DNA of 64,000 bases from Alviniconcha marisindica (GCA_018857735.1 JABMCL010003783.1:208501-272500); one strand, 5' to 3'. Shown: positions 1 to 10,519, numbered from the stretch's first letter. Notes: generated by a model not told the origin, from the sequence alone. Numbers and translations: made by a program.

Positions 1-1425
1 TGAAGAAACAGGGTCTTGATGCCAATGATTTAAGAAATTTCAGACCAGTCTCAAATCTCCCATTCGTTTCGAAGATACTAGAGAGGGTAGTTTTTCTTCA
101 ACTGCAGTCTCATCTGTGCGCAAACAGCTTACTCGAAATTCGACAGTCTGCGTACCGAAAATATCACAGTACCAAAACTGCTGTTTTGAGTGTACTAGAA
201 GGCCTTCTTACATAGTCTGATGAGAAATTTGTGTCAATACTTGCACTGTTGGATCTGAGTGCTGCTTTTGACACCCTTGACCATGCCATCCTATTAAGAC
301 GACTTGAGAGCACTTTTGGAATCTCGGGATTAGCGCTGTCTTGGTTCGAGTCATACCTAAGTGATAGGACACAGGCTGTTGTGGTTGACGGTTTGATGTC
401 CACACCAATACCCCTTGTCTTTGGTGTTCCTCAGGGATCGGTCCTTCGGACCTGTACTATTCACCCTGTATTCACAACCCCTGTCTGATGTCATAGCATG
501 TCACAGCTGTGACTATCACAAGTACGCTGATGACACAGAAATCTCCGACAGTGCACCACCTAGCGATTTCACTTCTGCTCAGTCCAACATTCAATCCTGT
601 ATAAGCGATACTTTGTCATGGATGCAAAGCAACAAACTGAAGCTTAACACAGAAAAAACTGAGATGATGCTAGTAGGTTCGTCAGTGTGTATCAGTTCAG
701 TCAGCTGCGAGTCTGCAGATATAGCTGGAAGTTGCATTCCTTTCCAGACCACCGTTATGTACCTTGGAGTGCATCTTGACCAGACACTGTCAATGAAACA
801 ACACATCAGTAGCCTCTGCCGCACTACGTTTCTCGCACTCAGGAGAATCGCCTCTATCCGTCCGTTCCTCTCTAACAGTTCCATAGAAAAGCTCGTTGCG
901 TCTATGATCACGTCAAGACTGGACTACTGCAAGCTGTTTCGCAGGAGCAGCCAATGAACAAATCGCGCGCATACAAAAGATCCAGAACAACGCTGCACAG
1001 CTCATCTTAAAAAAATCAAAGCATGATCATGTCACACCACTTTTAAAAGAACTCCACTGGCTCCCAGTAAAATACCACATTCAGTATAAGCTCGCAACAC
1101 TCACTTTCCATCACTTTGATGGCACTCTTCCGCCATACCTGTCTTCTTCTCTCTGCACATATCAACCATGCGCTCCCTTCGTTCTTCGACAGAAAGACTG
1201 CTCAAAATTCCAAAAACAAACCTGAAAACCTTCGGTGAACATTCTTTTGGTTACATTGCTCCGACTGTCTGGAACTCGCTGCCAGCCGACCTGAGAGCTT
1301 CTCCCTCCCTCCCAACTTTCAAAGTTAACCTAAAAACGCATTTCTTCCGCCAAGCCTTCTGATTGATTTGTACATGCCAACTGCTACCTGTTTCATATTC
1401 GTGTGTGTGTGTGTGTGTGTGTATG

Positions 1426-1464
<39 letters not shown>

Positions 1465-1720
1465 GTCAGTTGGGGGCGGGAGTGGTGACTGGGAGAGATG
1501 GAATTATGGGTAGGTAGTAATATGATTCATTTTCTTTATATATTGCTGTTTCTCATATGGCACATGCACTTGTATATTATACATTGTTAGTTGTCATAAT
1601 TATATGTATTATGTTTGTGAAACTTAGAAAATGTTGGAGAATGTTGTAAAGCACAGTGAGTTTGGGTACACCAGAGAATAGCGCTATACAAAAGTGATCT
1701 ATTATTATTATATATATATA
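1..1720 (+). mobile_element. Decayed non-LTR retrotransposon (LINE), CR1/L2-like, 5'-truncated by window edge
   Basis: Reverse-transcriptase fragments line up across several frames. Positions 3-450 encode finger and palm blocks with LLDLSAAFDTLDH and GVPQGSVL; 455-940 carry the catalytic YADDT block and the thumb; 1168-1362 carry the C-terminal tail (RSLRSS ... VWNSLP ... FKVNLKTHFF) typical of CR1/L2-type elements. The copy is dead: TAG in frame at 213-215, a one-base insertion near 448 just after GVPQGSVL, a frame change near 930 after LDYCK, and another near 1168. The 3' UTR holds a TG microsatellite and ends at a conserved GCGCTATACAAAAG motif followed by ATT/TA repeats at about 1670-1720. 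The same tail recurs at about 11.9, 41.3 and 45.2 kb. Known of the family: these elements copy themselves by target-primed reverse transcription. Clade assignment is by motif memory, not by a tree. Confidence 0.9.
1401..1466. repeat. TG dinucleotide microsatellite in the LINE 3' region
   Basis: Nearly pure TG run with one ATGCAT interruption, located between the LINE stop codon (about 1362) and its conserved 3' tail. Confidence 0.95.
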
Positions 1721-2077
1721 TACTGGGCTCTGGGCCACCTGGAAAAAACGCCATCAGCTGGTCGACTACCCCCACACCACCCCACACTCCCCCTCCTTCA
1801 CCCCCATTCCACGGACTTAGCCTCTTGCAGTTTCTTTATGTTCCCTCCAGTGAAACGGCAGATGAAGGGGAAGCAGTTTTACGGCATCAAACATATATGC
1901 TCGAGACTCTTTCGAGGGCGCGATTTCTGATATATTTTTCTGCCAGCGTGGTCTGGCGCCATGGTTACGTGGTTTGAAAGGATGACCAAGTGCGTGCAAG
2001 CCGCTGGGGGAGGAAGGTGGTGGGGTCTTTGAAAATCTGGACTAGCCAAGAAATCGTGCGTGCGCCCTGGAGATATG

Positions 2078-2078
<1 letters not shown>

Positions 2079-2133
<55 letters not shown>
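2079..2133. repeat. TA dinucleotide microsatellite
   Basis: Uninterrupted TA run of about 55 bases in AT-neutral surroundings. It produces the artificial YIYIYI peptides seen on both strands. Confidence 0.95.
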
Positions 2134-2135
<2 letters not shown>

Positions 2136-2199
2136 ACATCCGGAAACTTACGGGGTCACCCTCGTACATCAGTCTTCAAAGAGTTGTAGTTGGACACTA

Positions 2200-2312
2200 C
2201 GGGGTCACAATTCAGGAGCTGTGTGAAAGTCGAGGTGGCCGTCCTGGGCTCCCCGTTCCTAAAAAGCCTGATGGTTTCTGTGGACGTAAAGCAACACTGA
2301 AACGGGGGAAAA
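2200..2312 (-). repeat. Dispersed repeat family F1, fragment
   Basis: Matches, in reverse orientation, the F1 unit best seen at 35850-36002: an end reading CACAGCTCCTGAA, a GTCGAGG(C/T)GGCCGTCCTGG block, and a block whose reverse complement reads ACGTCCACAGAAACC. It lies just downstream (in gene sense) of the ABC-transporter exon at 2360-2530, so in that gene's next intron. Confidence 0.75.
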
Positions 2313-2359
2313 GAAGAAGAAAAAATACAAACAAAAAAATACGGAAGACATGCGCTCAC

Positions 2360-2530
2360 CTGCAGTCATGACAAGTGCGGTATATATACCGATATAGATC
2401 CAGAATTCCTCATCATGGTATGTCAGGCGTTTCTCTGGGAGGTTATAATCACTGCGATTGCAACTGACAGTCTCTTCACTAACAACTGTGCAGTTTATAA
2501 ACTCAGCGACAAACTTCTTCATCGTTCGGT
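2360..2530 (-). CDS. Single exon of an ABC transporter, ABCC4/MRP4-like (start of second membrane domain)
   Basis: A 171-nt exon on the minus strand. It is bounded by a strong acceptor (pyrimidine-rich CCCCTCCCACTTGCAG, exon starts 2530) and a consensus donor (CTGCAG|GTGAGC, exon ends 2360). It reads 56 whole codons, beginning RTMKKFVAEF and ending in a hydrophobic stretch, EEFWIYIGIYTALVMTA, that looks like the start of a transmembrane helix. In MRP4-type transporters an acidic loop followed by a YxGIYxGL helix opens the second membrane domain, and the pattern here matches that. Two N-glycosylation sequons (N-C-T and N-R-S) fit an extracellular loop. No other exon of this gene was found; the next would lie left of the LINE or outside the window. 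The splice sites and open frame are seen directly. The family call rests on one short helix motif and is an inference. Confidence 0.6.
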
Positions 2531-2639
2531 CTGCAAGTGGGAGGGGAAATAACTTCTGAAAATGCAACAGAGTTATTCGCCTGCAAAACTCCTGTGCAAT
2601 GAGACTTTCTACGCAAAAAGGTACAGGCTCCAAACTCTT

Positions 2640-4490
2640 GGTAGGTTTGCATATTAGGTGCAGTCTGCAACAAATTGCATTTGTGCATCAGTTGCAGTGG
2701 CTATATACTTCACGTAAAGACTTTGTTTGAGTAAATGCATGATTTGGACTCCACGCTGAAATAACACTGACACATATTGCCGCTTTCTCCGTACCATAAT
2801 AAACAACTAATGGGCGAATGGAATGGGTGTACGAGTTAGCAGAATAGCAATTCATTTACTCAGAGTCTCAGTTCAAGCAGACGACGATCGTTTGAATCTG
2901 TTCAATGTTTGGATGTTGACAATGGCTTGATGTAAATTCAGTACTTTCCTCAGTGTTGGCGTGATCGCCGACGTTACTGTGGGAACTGCTATGCGTGGCT
3001 AGTTAGGCCAGTCCAAAGACGGCTTGTTTTGTTGTTGTTTTACAGTATCCCGGAAGTGTTGGCATTCATCAAAATAATAAATAAATAAATAATCATGTAA
3101 TTTATTATTTGTAGGCTTTTTAGCCTTTTGCCTGCAAAGTCCAAAATGCTGTGTCTGTGTATACTGCGGTTAACCTTGTTCTTGTTAAGAGTGCTGCGTA
3201 TTTTATTGGAGACTGTTAGTGTTACTGTCCCGGTTTGTTTTCGTCAGTTAGTCGAACTAGAAAGTTTTTAAAAAAAGATTTAAAAAAGTTTAGTGTTCCA
3301 GCTAATACAATGTCAGATGGGAAGCTGATCCAGTTGTTCATGAATAACTGTTAGTGTTTTTGTTTTTGTTTTTTTTTTGTTTTTGGGGGGGGGGGGGGGG
3401 GGGTGCATACTGATTAGACTAGTGAAAACTGTCTCCTTGTATAACTAGTAAGGGCACCCTCTGGTTCCAGCAGGTTCATTTAGCTTGAACAAGGAACATG
3501 CATTGTTACAGGCTGTGTTGGTTTGAGTCCCAGATGTTTGTTAGTAGTGCTAAGGCCTTTTTTCTTTTTCTTTTTTCTTTGTTAGTTAGAGAAGGAACTT
3601 GAGACAGTGCAACAAATTAAAGACTTGTGACCAGAGGTGGAATGTGGACTCTTTTTTGTTTTTTTGCAAACACCCCCTAAAGTGCTGGAATAATCATCAA
3701 CATGATTGTGGGCATCTAAGGAAAGAAGAAGAGTACAAGACAGGAGTTCACAGCTGGCATACTGGATTGAAATACAGTTAGTTTCTTACTGTTGGGACTG
3801 GCATCTGGTCCTGATATGGCCTTTTTGTGCTTCATTATATATATATATATATATTGTTACTGAATTTGTTTTTGGTGTTTCAATATGCATGTTATAATGT
3901 TCCTACCAAATTATTCATTATCCATGCAGTTCATAATCATATTTGTTTATAAATAATTACAAATAATTATGTGCTTCTGCCCAGGAAATCTTAGAATTTT
4001 GATAATACTTTATAGTTGGTGCTGTTTTAATATTCAGTTTCAAAGAAAGTGTATTTCAATTTCATGCTGGTGCCAATATCTGAGTGTAAACTTTCTGAGT
4101 GATGACTGTATTGAACTTACATTTTATTTTCTGTATTTGTCATCCTGCATTTATAATAATACATAATTCTAGTTAAAGCAGAATCAGTCATAGGTGCTGT
4201 CTGAATATCTGATTATTTTGAACATTTAGCTCAGATTGATCAACTCTGAATCGTCTGTGCTTAAAAGTCGGTAGCTTGAGCTGTTTGAGATGCTCAGATG
4301 TGTTCAACTTCAAAGTACATTATTACCTAAGTCTAGCAGAGCTCTCCAAGAGCTGCCTTTTCAGTCTGAATGGCAACTGGCTGTGTCTTTTGGTAGATCT
4401 GTATGGGGATCATCCAGTATTACCATACTCATCACAAAGTCAAACTAGAGCTTTGTAGATCTAGTAGATGAAGATTTCTCTGTCTTTGAA
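2640..4490. other. Unannotated stretch, probable intron or intergenic
   Basis: AT-rich sequence without recognisable coding exons on either strand. It contains a G homopolymer at 3385-3403 and a short TA run near 3837-3854. Confidence 0.5.
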
Positions 4491-4499
4491 ACAGAACAA

Positions 4500-4600
4500 A
4501 ATGTGACAGTTCGTTTCCCCCCTTCTGTCTGTCCCTAATAAGCCTAATGGTTTCTGTGGACATTTAGCGCCATGTTTACTTACTTTACACACACACATGC
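4500..4600 (-). repeat. Dispersed repeat family F1, fragment
   Basis: Contains CCTAATAAGCCTAATGGTTT CTGTGGAC, the reverse complement of the F1 core (GTCCACAGAAACCATAAGGC TTATTAGGG). Confidence 0.75.
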
Positions 4601-4606
4601 ACACAC

Positions 4607-4610
<4 letters not shown>

Positions 4611-4689
<79 letters not shown>
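4611..4689. repeat. Compound TA / GATA / GA microsatellite
   Basis: A TA run passes through GATA units into a GA run. Shorter TA runs follow at 4803-4820 and 4834-4850. Confidence 0.95.
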
Positions 4690-4693
<4 letters not shown>

Positions 4694-4879
4694 AACAAAG
4701 TCCAAGCATGTGTTGGTCTAAAAACTTTTACTCCAAATTTTTGCCCATCGTGGGGCTTTTTCAAGGACATGCCCGGTCGGCTTGCCTGATTCCTTCGAAA
4801 CGTATATATATATATATATGAAACGTAATTTTATTATATATATATATATAATCTCTCAGTACCATCAGCAGGTACCTTT

Positions 4880-5200
4880 CTGCAGCCTGAAATACTTTCA
4901 GGCATGTCATTAATGAAGATTACAGATAGTGCTGGTCCTAAGCTGCCTAGCACTGTAACAGACTTTACTGTGAGACACCGCTCAACACATCAGTCTTTGT
5001 TGAAAAGTCCTTTCCCCACACCCAGTCCCTTATCCGCTGACTTCTGTGTGGTAAAAATGGCTCTCATCGTTGCCCATCTTAATGCAGGAGTCATTCTGGT
5101 GGTGACAATCTCCCTCTATCTCCACCCCTTTCTCCCTGTCCCTTAATAAGCCTTATGGTTTATGTGGATATTAAGAACCAGGCTTACTTACTTGCTATCT
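4880..5200 (-). repeat. Dispersed repeat family F1, long copy
   Basis: Reverse-complement match to 12640-12830: both hold a segment around AATGGCTCTCAT...GCCCATCTTAATGC and the core ending in CCTTATGGTTTATGTGGA. The shared length of more than 150 bases shows that F1 is longer than the 60-90 base core found elsewhere. Confidence 0.7.
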
Positions 5201-5830
5201 GATAAAAAGTCTTCATACTGGTGATACACATTTCCTGTTATTTCAGAAGTGGCAAGTTCACACTCTAGTCAATAAAAAAAAGGTGGGAAAAAAGGTAGAA
5301 AAAAAAAGGTGGGGTAGGTGGTATGGCAGGAAGCGCCAACAAAAACCAGTGAGTAATTTAAACGACCTAAATTACTGGACTGCAGGTTTCTCACTGACAA
5401 GTGTGTACCTTTGTTTCAGGTTGAGTTTGACTGGCAGTACCAGTGACTCCTTGTAGACCGTCCAGTGTCCACCCAGTCAGTTGTCAGCTTCAACTGGCTT
5501 GAAGTTGTTGTTTTAAACTACCACGTGTCCCGTTTGACTTTGGCTGATGGTGCTGCAGAATGGAGAGTAGTAAGTTATCTGCTTCTGCCAATTTGCTAGA
5601 ACTACCACATTCGTAGAGCTACCACATAACCAGATGCATCTAACTGTGCTTTGGACTGCAAATCTGTCTGCTGTCTGCTTCAACCAGCATGCCATGTGTT
5701 GCCAATCTACAACACTTCTAGAGTTTAGAGTTTGGGCAACATACATGTGCAAACCAGTAAAATCTGCTTGCTTTAACTAGCCTGCTAGAGGTTGTGGAAC
5801 TATCAGTATCACACTTTTGGATTAAGTGAG
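5200..5830. other. Unannotated stretch
   Basis: No recognisable exon. It contains A-rich runs near 5273-5310 and low-copy echoes of the phrase 'actaccac..gtgcatctaactg'. Confidence 0.4.
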
Positions 5831-6015
5831 GGTTTGGATACACTTCAGTGATCATTTGTCTGCTATATTCAGCCTGCCATTGAGCACACAGTTACTGCTA
5901 CACTTCAGTGATCGTTTGCTATATTCAGCCTGCCGTTGAGTGTCCAGTTACTGCTACACTTCAGTGATTGTTTGTCTGCTATATTCAAACAGCCTGCCAT
6001 TGAGTGTACAGTTAC
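5830..6015. repeat. Minisatellite, about 62-bp unit, three copies
   Basis: Three copies of a unit running from TACACTTCAGTGATC through TATATTCAGCCTGCC to CAGTTACTG. It leads directly into the next array. Confidence 0.85.
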
Positions 6016-6039
6016 TGAGGCAGAAAACAACACTTGAAG

Positions 6040-7120
6040 GTTCGTGGCTGATGTAGCATGACATGTTCAACAAAGAGAGATGGTTTGTGGCGGCTGTAGT
6101 GATGTGTTCAACAACGAGAGAAGGTTCTGAAAAGCTGTGCTGTGGAGAAGTGTTCCACACAGACAGAAGGTTCAAAGTGGCTGCTATAGAGAAGTGCTCT
6201 ACAAAGAGAAAGTTCAGAGTGGCGGTTATAGAAAAGTGATCTACTAAGAGAAAGTTCTGAGTGGCTGCTACAGAGAAGTGCTCTACAAAGAAAGAAGGTT
6301 CATAGTGACTGGTATATAGAGAAGTGTTCTACACAGAAAGATGGTTAGAGAAGTGTGCTACAAAGAAAGAAGGTTCAGAGCGGCTGCTATAGAGAAGTAT
6401 TCTACAAAGAGAGAAGATTAGAGAAGTGTTAGACTACAAAGAAAGAAGGGTCCCAGTGGCTGCTCTAGAGAAGTGTTCTACAAAGAAAGAAGGTTCATAG
6501 TGACTGGTATAGAGGTGTTCTACAAAGGAAGTTGGTTAGAGAAGTGTGCTAGGAAGAAAAGGTTCAGAGTGGCTACTATAGAGAAGTGTTCTTCAAAGAG
6601 AGAAGATTAGAGAAGTGTTTGACTACAAAGAAAGAAGGGTCAGAGTGGCTGCTATAGAGAAGTGTTCTACAGAGAAAGAAGGTTCGAGAAGTGTGCTGCC
6701 AGGAAAGAACATTAGAGAAGTGTTCTACAAAGAAAGAAGGTTCAGAGTGGCTGCGGCTGTAGAGAGGTGTTCTACAAACAAAGAATGTTAATCATTAGAG
6801 AAGTGTTCAACTACAAAGAAAGGGTCAGAGTGACTGGTATCCATAGAGAAGTGTTCTACAAAGAAAGAAGGTTCGAGAAGTGTGCTACAAAGAAAGAAGG
6901 TTAGAGAAGGGTTCTGCAAGGAAAGAAAGTTCATATTGGCTGCTGTATAGAAGTGTTCTACAAAGAAAGAAGGTTCGAGAAGTGTGCTACAAAGAAGGAA
7001 GTTTAGAGAAGTGTTCTACAAGGAAAGAAGGTTCATAGTGGATGGTATAATATAGAAGTGTTCTACAAAGAGATAAAGTTCTGAATGGTCGCTGTAGTGA
7101 CCAGTTTCGCAAAGAGAGAA
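6040..7120. repeat. Degenerate minisatellite, about 44-bp unit, some 24 copies
   Basis: Repeats of AGAGAAGTGTTCTACAAAGA AAGAAGGTTCAGAGTGGCTG CTAT with many indels of varying length; no frame is kept. Its end lies about 80 bp upstream of the ATG of the repeat-protein ORF at 7198. If that ORF is expressed, the array could lie in its 5' UTR, first intron or promoter region. Confidence 0.85.
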
Positions 7121-7197
7121 GGTCCAGAGTGACTACAGTTGCAGTGTGCAGTGAAGTATTCAAATTTCAGTAGACAGAGGTTCGCTGACTGGCAATC

Positions 7198-8226
7198 ATG
7201 AAGAGGTTCGTGTGTTGTGATCCGGACAGTGCTGAACACACTGCGCCAAAATTTTATCTAAATCCAGTGATGGTCCGATTATGGAGCAAGCCAGACATCA
7301 TGGAACTAAACTTCGGGGTGAGCCGAAAGGGCCGGCCAGATATCATGCAGATACACGAGGAAATGACTCGAAAAGACCGCCCTGATGTGATGCAGGTAGA
7401 CCAGGTAATGACTCGACGGAGTCGGCCCGATGTCATGAAGCTAAATTCAGTGATGACTTGTCAGAAGCAGAAACCAGACATCATGCAGTTAAATTCGGCA
7501 GTGACTCGAATGGAACAGCGAGACATCATGAAGCTCAATTCGGCGGTGAGTCGACAAGAGTGGCCGGATGTTATGCAACTAAATCGGTCAATGATGCGGC
7601 TGAGCCACCCAGACATCATGCAGTTCAATTCAGTAGAGATCCGAAGATGCAACGAGCCAGACTTCACACAGCTAAATTCACGGGTGACACGGCGGCATAG
7701 CCAGCCAGATGTCATGCAGCTGGATTCAAAGATGACTCGGCGTCTGCAGCAACCAGACATCATGAGACTCGATTCGTTGATGACCAGGTATCAAAATCAG
7801 CCAGACATCATGGAGCTAAATTCGGCAGTAACCCGAAAACGCCAACAGCCTGATGTCTTGCAGCTAAATTCAGAGATGGCTCGATGGAGCTTGTCAGATG
7901 TCATGGAGCTAAATTCAGAGATGACTCGACGGAACCTGCCTGATGTCATGAAGCTAAATTCAGAGATGACTCGATGGAGCCTGTCAGATGTCATGGAGCT
8001 GGATTCAGAGATGACTCGACGGAACCTGCCTGATGTCATGGAGCTGAATTCAGAGATGGCTCGACAGAACCTGCCCGATGTCATGGAGCTGGATTCAACG
8101 ATGACTCGATGGAACCTGCCCGATGTCATGGAGCTACATTACGCCACTCGATGGAACCTTCCAGATGTCATGGAGCTAAATTCAGAGATGACTCGACGGA
8201 GCCTTCCAGATATCATGATGTACTGA
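7198..8226 (+). CDS. Uncharacterised repeat protein, 342 aa, about 20 copies of a 15-17 residue motif
   Basis: Uninterrupted ORF from ATG (in-frame TGA at 7186) to TGA. After a short unique start (MKRFVCCDPDSAEH) it is built of repeats with the pattern [P/S]-D-[V/I]-M-x-L-[N/D]-S-x-[M/V]-[T/S]-R-x-x-x. Early copies are divergent and 15-17 residues long; the last eight are near-identical 15-mers such as PDVMELNSEMTRRNL. Length changes between copies are always multiples of three. Many differences are synonymous: Arg as CGA, CGG, CGT or AGG; Leu as CTA, CTG, CTC or TTA; Pro and Ser with all third bases. This suggests coding selection rather than chance openness. No signal peptide or membrane segment is visible, and I recognise no family. 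A plausible 3' splice site (CAAATTTCAG, ending 7171) precedes the ATG and an AATAAA lies 78 bases after the stop. Minus-strand ORFs here are shadows. Confidence 0.6.
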   Translation: MKRFVCCDPDSAEHTAPKFYLNPVMVRLWSKPDIMELNFGVSRKGRPDIMQIHEEMTRKDRPDVMQVDQVMTRRSRPDVMKLNSVMTCQKQKPDIMQLNSAVTRMEQRDIMKLNSAVSRQEWPDVMQLNRSMMRLSHPDIMQFNSVEIRRCNEPDFTQLNSRVTRRHSQPDVMQLDSKMTRRLQQPDIMRLDSLMTRYQNQPDIMELNSAVTRKRQQPDVLQLNSEMARWSLSDVMELNSEMTRRNLPDVMKLNSEMTRWSLSDVMELDSEMTRRNLPDVMELNSEMARQNLPDVMELDSTMTRWNLPDVMELHYATRWNLPDVMELNSEMTRRSLPDIMMY

Positions 8227-8303
8227 GTCATGTGCAGATATTCCTACCTGACGCTGCAGGAGTTCGAGGCTAAAGGCACAAGTGCAGAGTCACTTACCTG
8301 TAA

Positions 8304-8309
8304 AATAAA
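8304..8309 (+). promoter_or_regulatory. Candidate polyadenylation signal AATAAA
   Basis: Canonical hexamer 78 bases after the stop of the repeat-protein ORF. On the opposite strand the same spot reads TTTTACAG|GTAAGTG, a strong donor-like sequence, so its role is ambiguous. Confidence 0.35.
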
Positions 8310-8595
8310 CATGTGTACCACAATAAGCTCAAGGACGTATGTAGAGCGTGTAAACAACACGTACAGGCATGACACCCATTTATTGCTCAGTGTTTTCGAT
8401 TTCTTTGAACCAATGATATTAAGTGGGACTGAGACTTGAATGCTGTATCGCACAGACAAATGTTCGGGGATTCACTGCTGACATCACCCTACTTTTGTTT
8501 TTGTTTTTTGCAAAACTCGCAGCCATCTTCTTTAGGGCACGCTTATAATGTGAAGCCCAGAACCTTTCCTATGACGCGTGAGTGCGCACACGCGC

Positions 8596-8600
<5 letters not shown>

Positions 8601-8639
<39 letters not shown>
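8601..8639. repeat. TG microsatellite
   Basis: Pure TG run preceded by a CACACGCGCGCAC block. Confidence 0.95.
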
Positions 8640-8642
<3 letters not shown>

Positions 8643-8789
8643 ATCCTGTCTCTCTCAATCTGGCCTGCCATACCAAGCTTGGTTAGCTGCCGAGAACTCA
8701 AGAACAGCACGGGAATGAGTTGGGAAAAGCTAAGATTGTAGCCGACAGCTAATCACACGATATTTGGCGTGGACTTCTTCTTTCACAGT

Positions 8790-9375
8790 GCTTTACGTCC
8801 GAGTGCAGTAATCGTATGGTTGATTAGGGACGGCGGGAAAGAATGGGATAGGCAACGAGAGCCCAGCCCCACCTCCCTGTTCACACAGCTCCTGAGCTCA
8901 AACGCTGCTGCTGTAGTGTTGCTTAATGTCCTCGGATGTCGGCTGACATATTAGGGACAAGCTGAGACCAATGCCAAAGCATGGTTCAGTATAGCTTTAC
9001 GTCCACAGAAACCAGAAAGCTTGTTAGGGATAGGATAAGACTCGGTCGGGGTAGGTAGGTAGTGTTGCTTAATGTCCTCGGATGTCTGTTGACATATTAG
9101 GGACAAGCTGAGACCAAGGCCAAAGCATGGTTCAGTATAGCTTTACGTCCACAGAAACCAGAAAGCTTGTTAGGGATAGGATAAGACTCGGTCGGGGTAG
9201 GTAGGTAGTGATGCTTAATGTCCTCGGATGTCGGCTGACATATTAGGGACAAGCTGAGACCAAGGCCAAAGCATGGTTCAGTATAGCTTTACGTCCACGG
9301 AAGCCAGAAGGCTCGTTGGGACGGACGACGGCCACGCCTGGACGGCCACCTCGACTCTCACACAGCTCCTGAACT
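8790..9375 (+). repeat. F1 dispersed repeat, one copy followed by a tandem triplication
   Basis: An F1 core (8790-8905) is followed by three copies of an approximately 147-bp unit starting near 8915, 9060 and 9207. Each reads GCTTAATGTCCTCGGATGTC, then GACATATTAGGGACAAGCTG, then TTTACGTCCACAGAAACC. The first two copies are almost identical, implying recent duplication. The third continues into the usual F1 end (GGACGGCCACCTCGACTCTC ACACAGCTCCTGAAC). Confidence 0.85.
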
Positions 9376-9379
9376 ATGT

Positions 9380-9960
9380 GAGCTCTGAGGCATAGACCTG
9401 CATAATTATATACCGTGTATATCATAATGTAGCTCCATGGTGTTTGGGTAAGTGCTCGCCGCTGTGGACTTAGGCAAAATTATTTCAGTTTGGGTAAAGT
9501 CAGTGACCTGAGACCGGTCACGCTTCAAAGTCATCTCATTTTCACTGGTGCTGGAAGATGGTCCCTCCCCGTGCGCATAATCCTTGACGGTACCAAAGAT
9601 TATAAATACGTATTGAAAATCTTTGACGATACTAAAGATCCGTCCAGCCAGAGACACTTGACTAGCACCTCTGAGTCCCGCCTGCTAAATAATTATACAT
9701 TCGTTTCGATGTGGCACAATTCGCGAAAGGTCGTTTTAGTCGCATCAGTGACTTCAGCATCAAAATTTCGTCTGAGCAAAGCTGATGCGGTCGTTTCAAG
9801 TGTCACTGCCGGGTGGATACTTTTGCATCCATTTGCTGCATCATCACGTTTCGCATCAGAAACAAAGTCAGTAGTTTCGGTTGGAAGAACTTGATGAAGA
9901 ATCACGAAAAAAATGAAAACTTTGGGGAATTTAAATAACGCTGAGAGAGATATGCAGATC
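9380..9960. other. Unannotated stretch with open frames on both strands
   Basis: A 134-codon plus-strand frame (9490-9894) and a 70-codon minus-strand frame overlap here. The plus frame lacks an ATG, shows no motif, and contains a small internal duplication (GACGGTACCAAAGATTATAA and its partner at 9627). I see nothing to support a gene. Confidence 0.4.
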
Positions 9961-9974
9961 GGGCGGGGGGGGGC

Positions 9975-10035
9975 ATGGTGCTTTACGTCACGTCCACAGA
10001 AAGCATATGGTTTATTAATTTAAGGACGGGGAACA
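9975..10035 (+). repeat. Dispersed repeat family F1, short fragment
   Basis: Reads GGTGCTTTACGTCACGTCCA CAGAAAGCATATGG TTTATTAA and ends in GGACGGGGAAC, the F1 core with minor changes. A G homopolymer follows at 10104-10123. Confidence 0.65.
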
Positions 10036-10289
10036 GATCTGTGAAACGTGTGCTTCATGTCACGGTCTATTCTGTCTGCAAAATGCAGCTTGTTCCGGAG
10101 ATTGGGGGGGGGGGGGGGGGGGGCTGGCAAATTGCTTGTTCCAGAGGTTAAATCGAATTACCGAGCTCTGTCGTTTTCTCTCTCTGTTGATTTATTTAAG
10201 TTCCCCGTAATGTGTGTGTGTGTGTGGGGAGGGGCACACACCAACAACCCTTTCCAGCCTGAGTGAGTCGCATTTTCCTTGGCTTGCAG

Positions 10290-10519
10290 CTTACGCTGAT
10301 TATACTGCAGAGCTGACATCGTTTTATGAGCTGCTCGCACAATCATCCCTACAGTTTGGTCAAAGCATGCATGATCAAAATCTGTCAACAACAAAGTCAA
10401 AAAAGTTGAATGTTACTTGGAGACGTGTGAAACTTTATCAGTGTGCAGACAATTGTTGTGACCGTACCCATATCCGACTTAGTTGTGACCATATGATTAT
10501 ACAAACGTATCGAATGTAA
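10290..10519 (+). other. Weak candidate exon, unrecognised
   Basis: A strong-looking 3' splice site (TTTTCCTTGGCTTGCAG) ends at 10289. The frame after it runs open for about 75 codons, beginning AYADYTAELTSFYELLAQSS, to a stop at 10517. I recognise no family and see no clear donor inside it. It may be a terminal exon, a pseudo-exon or chance. Confidence 0.2.

Noticed and set aside
7254..8129. Minus-strand frames in the repeat-protein ORF (repeated MTSGRFRRVISE)
   Set aside because: Broken into several pieces, whereas the plus frame is continuous and shows the third-position variation expected of the true coding strand.
9490..9894. 134-codon frame as a candidate gene
   Set aside because: No ATG, no domain, overlapping open frames on the other strand and an internal duplication; insufficient support.
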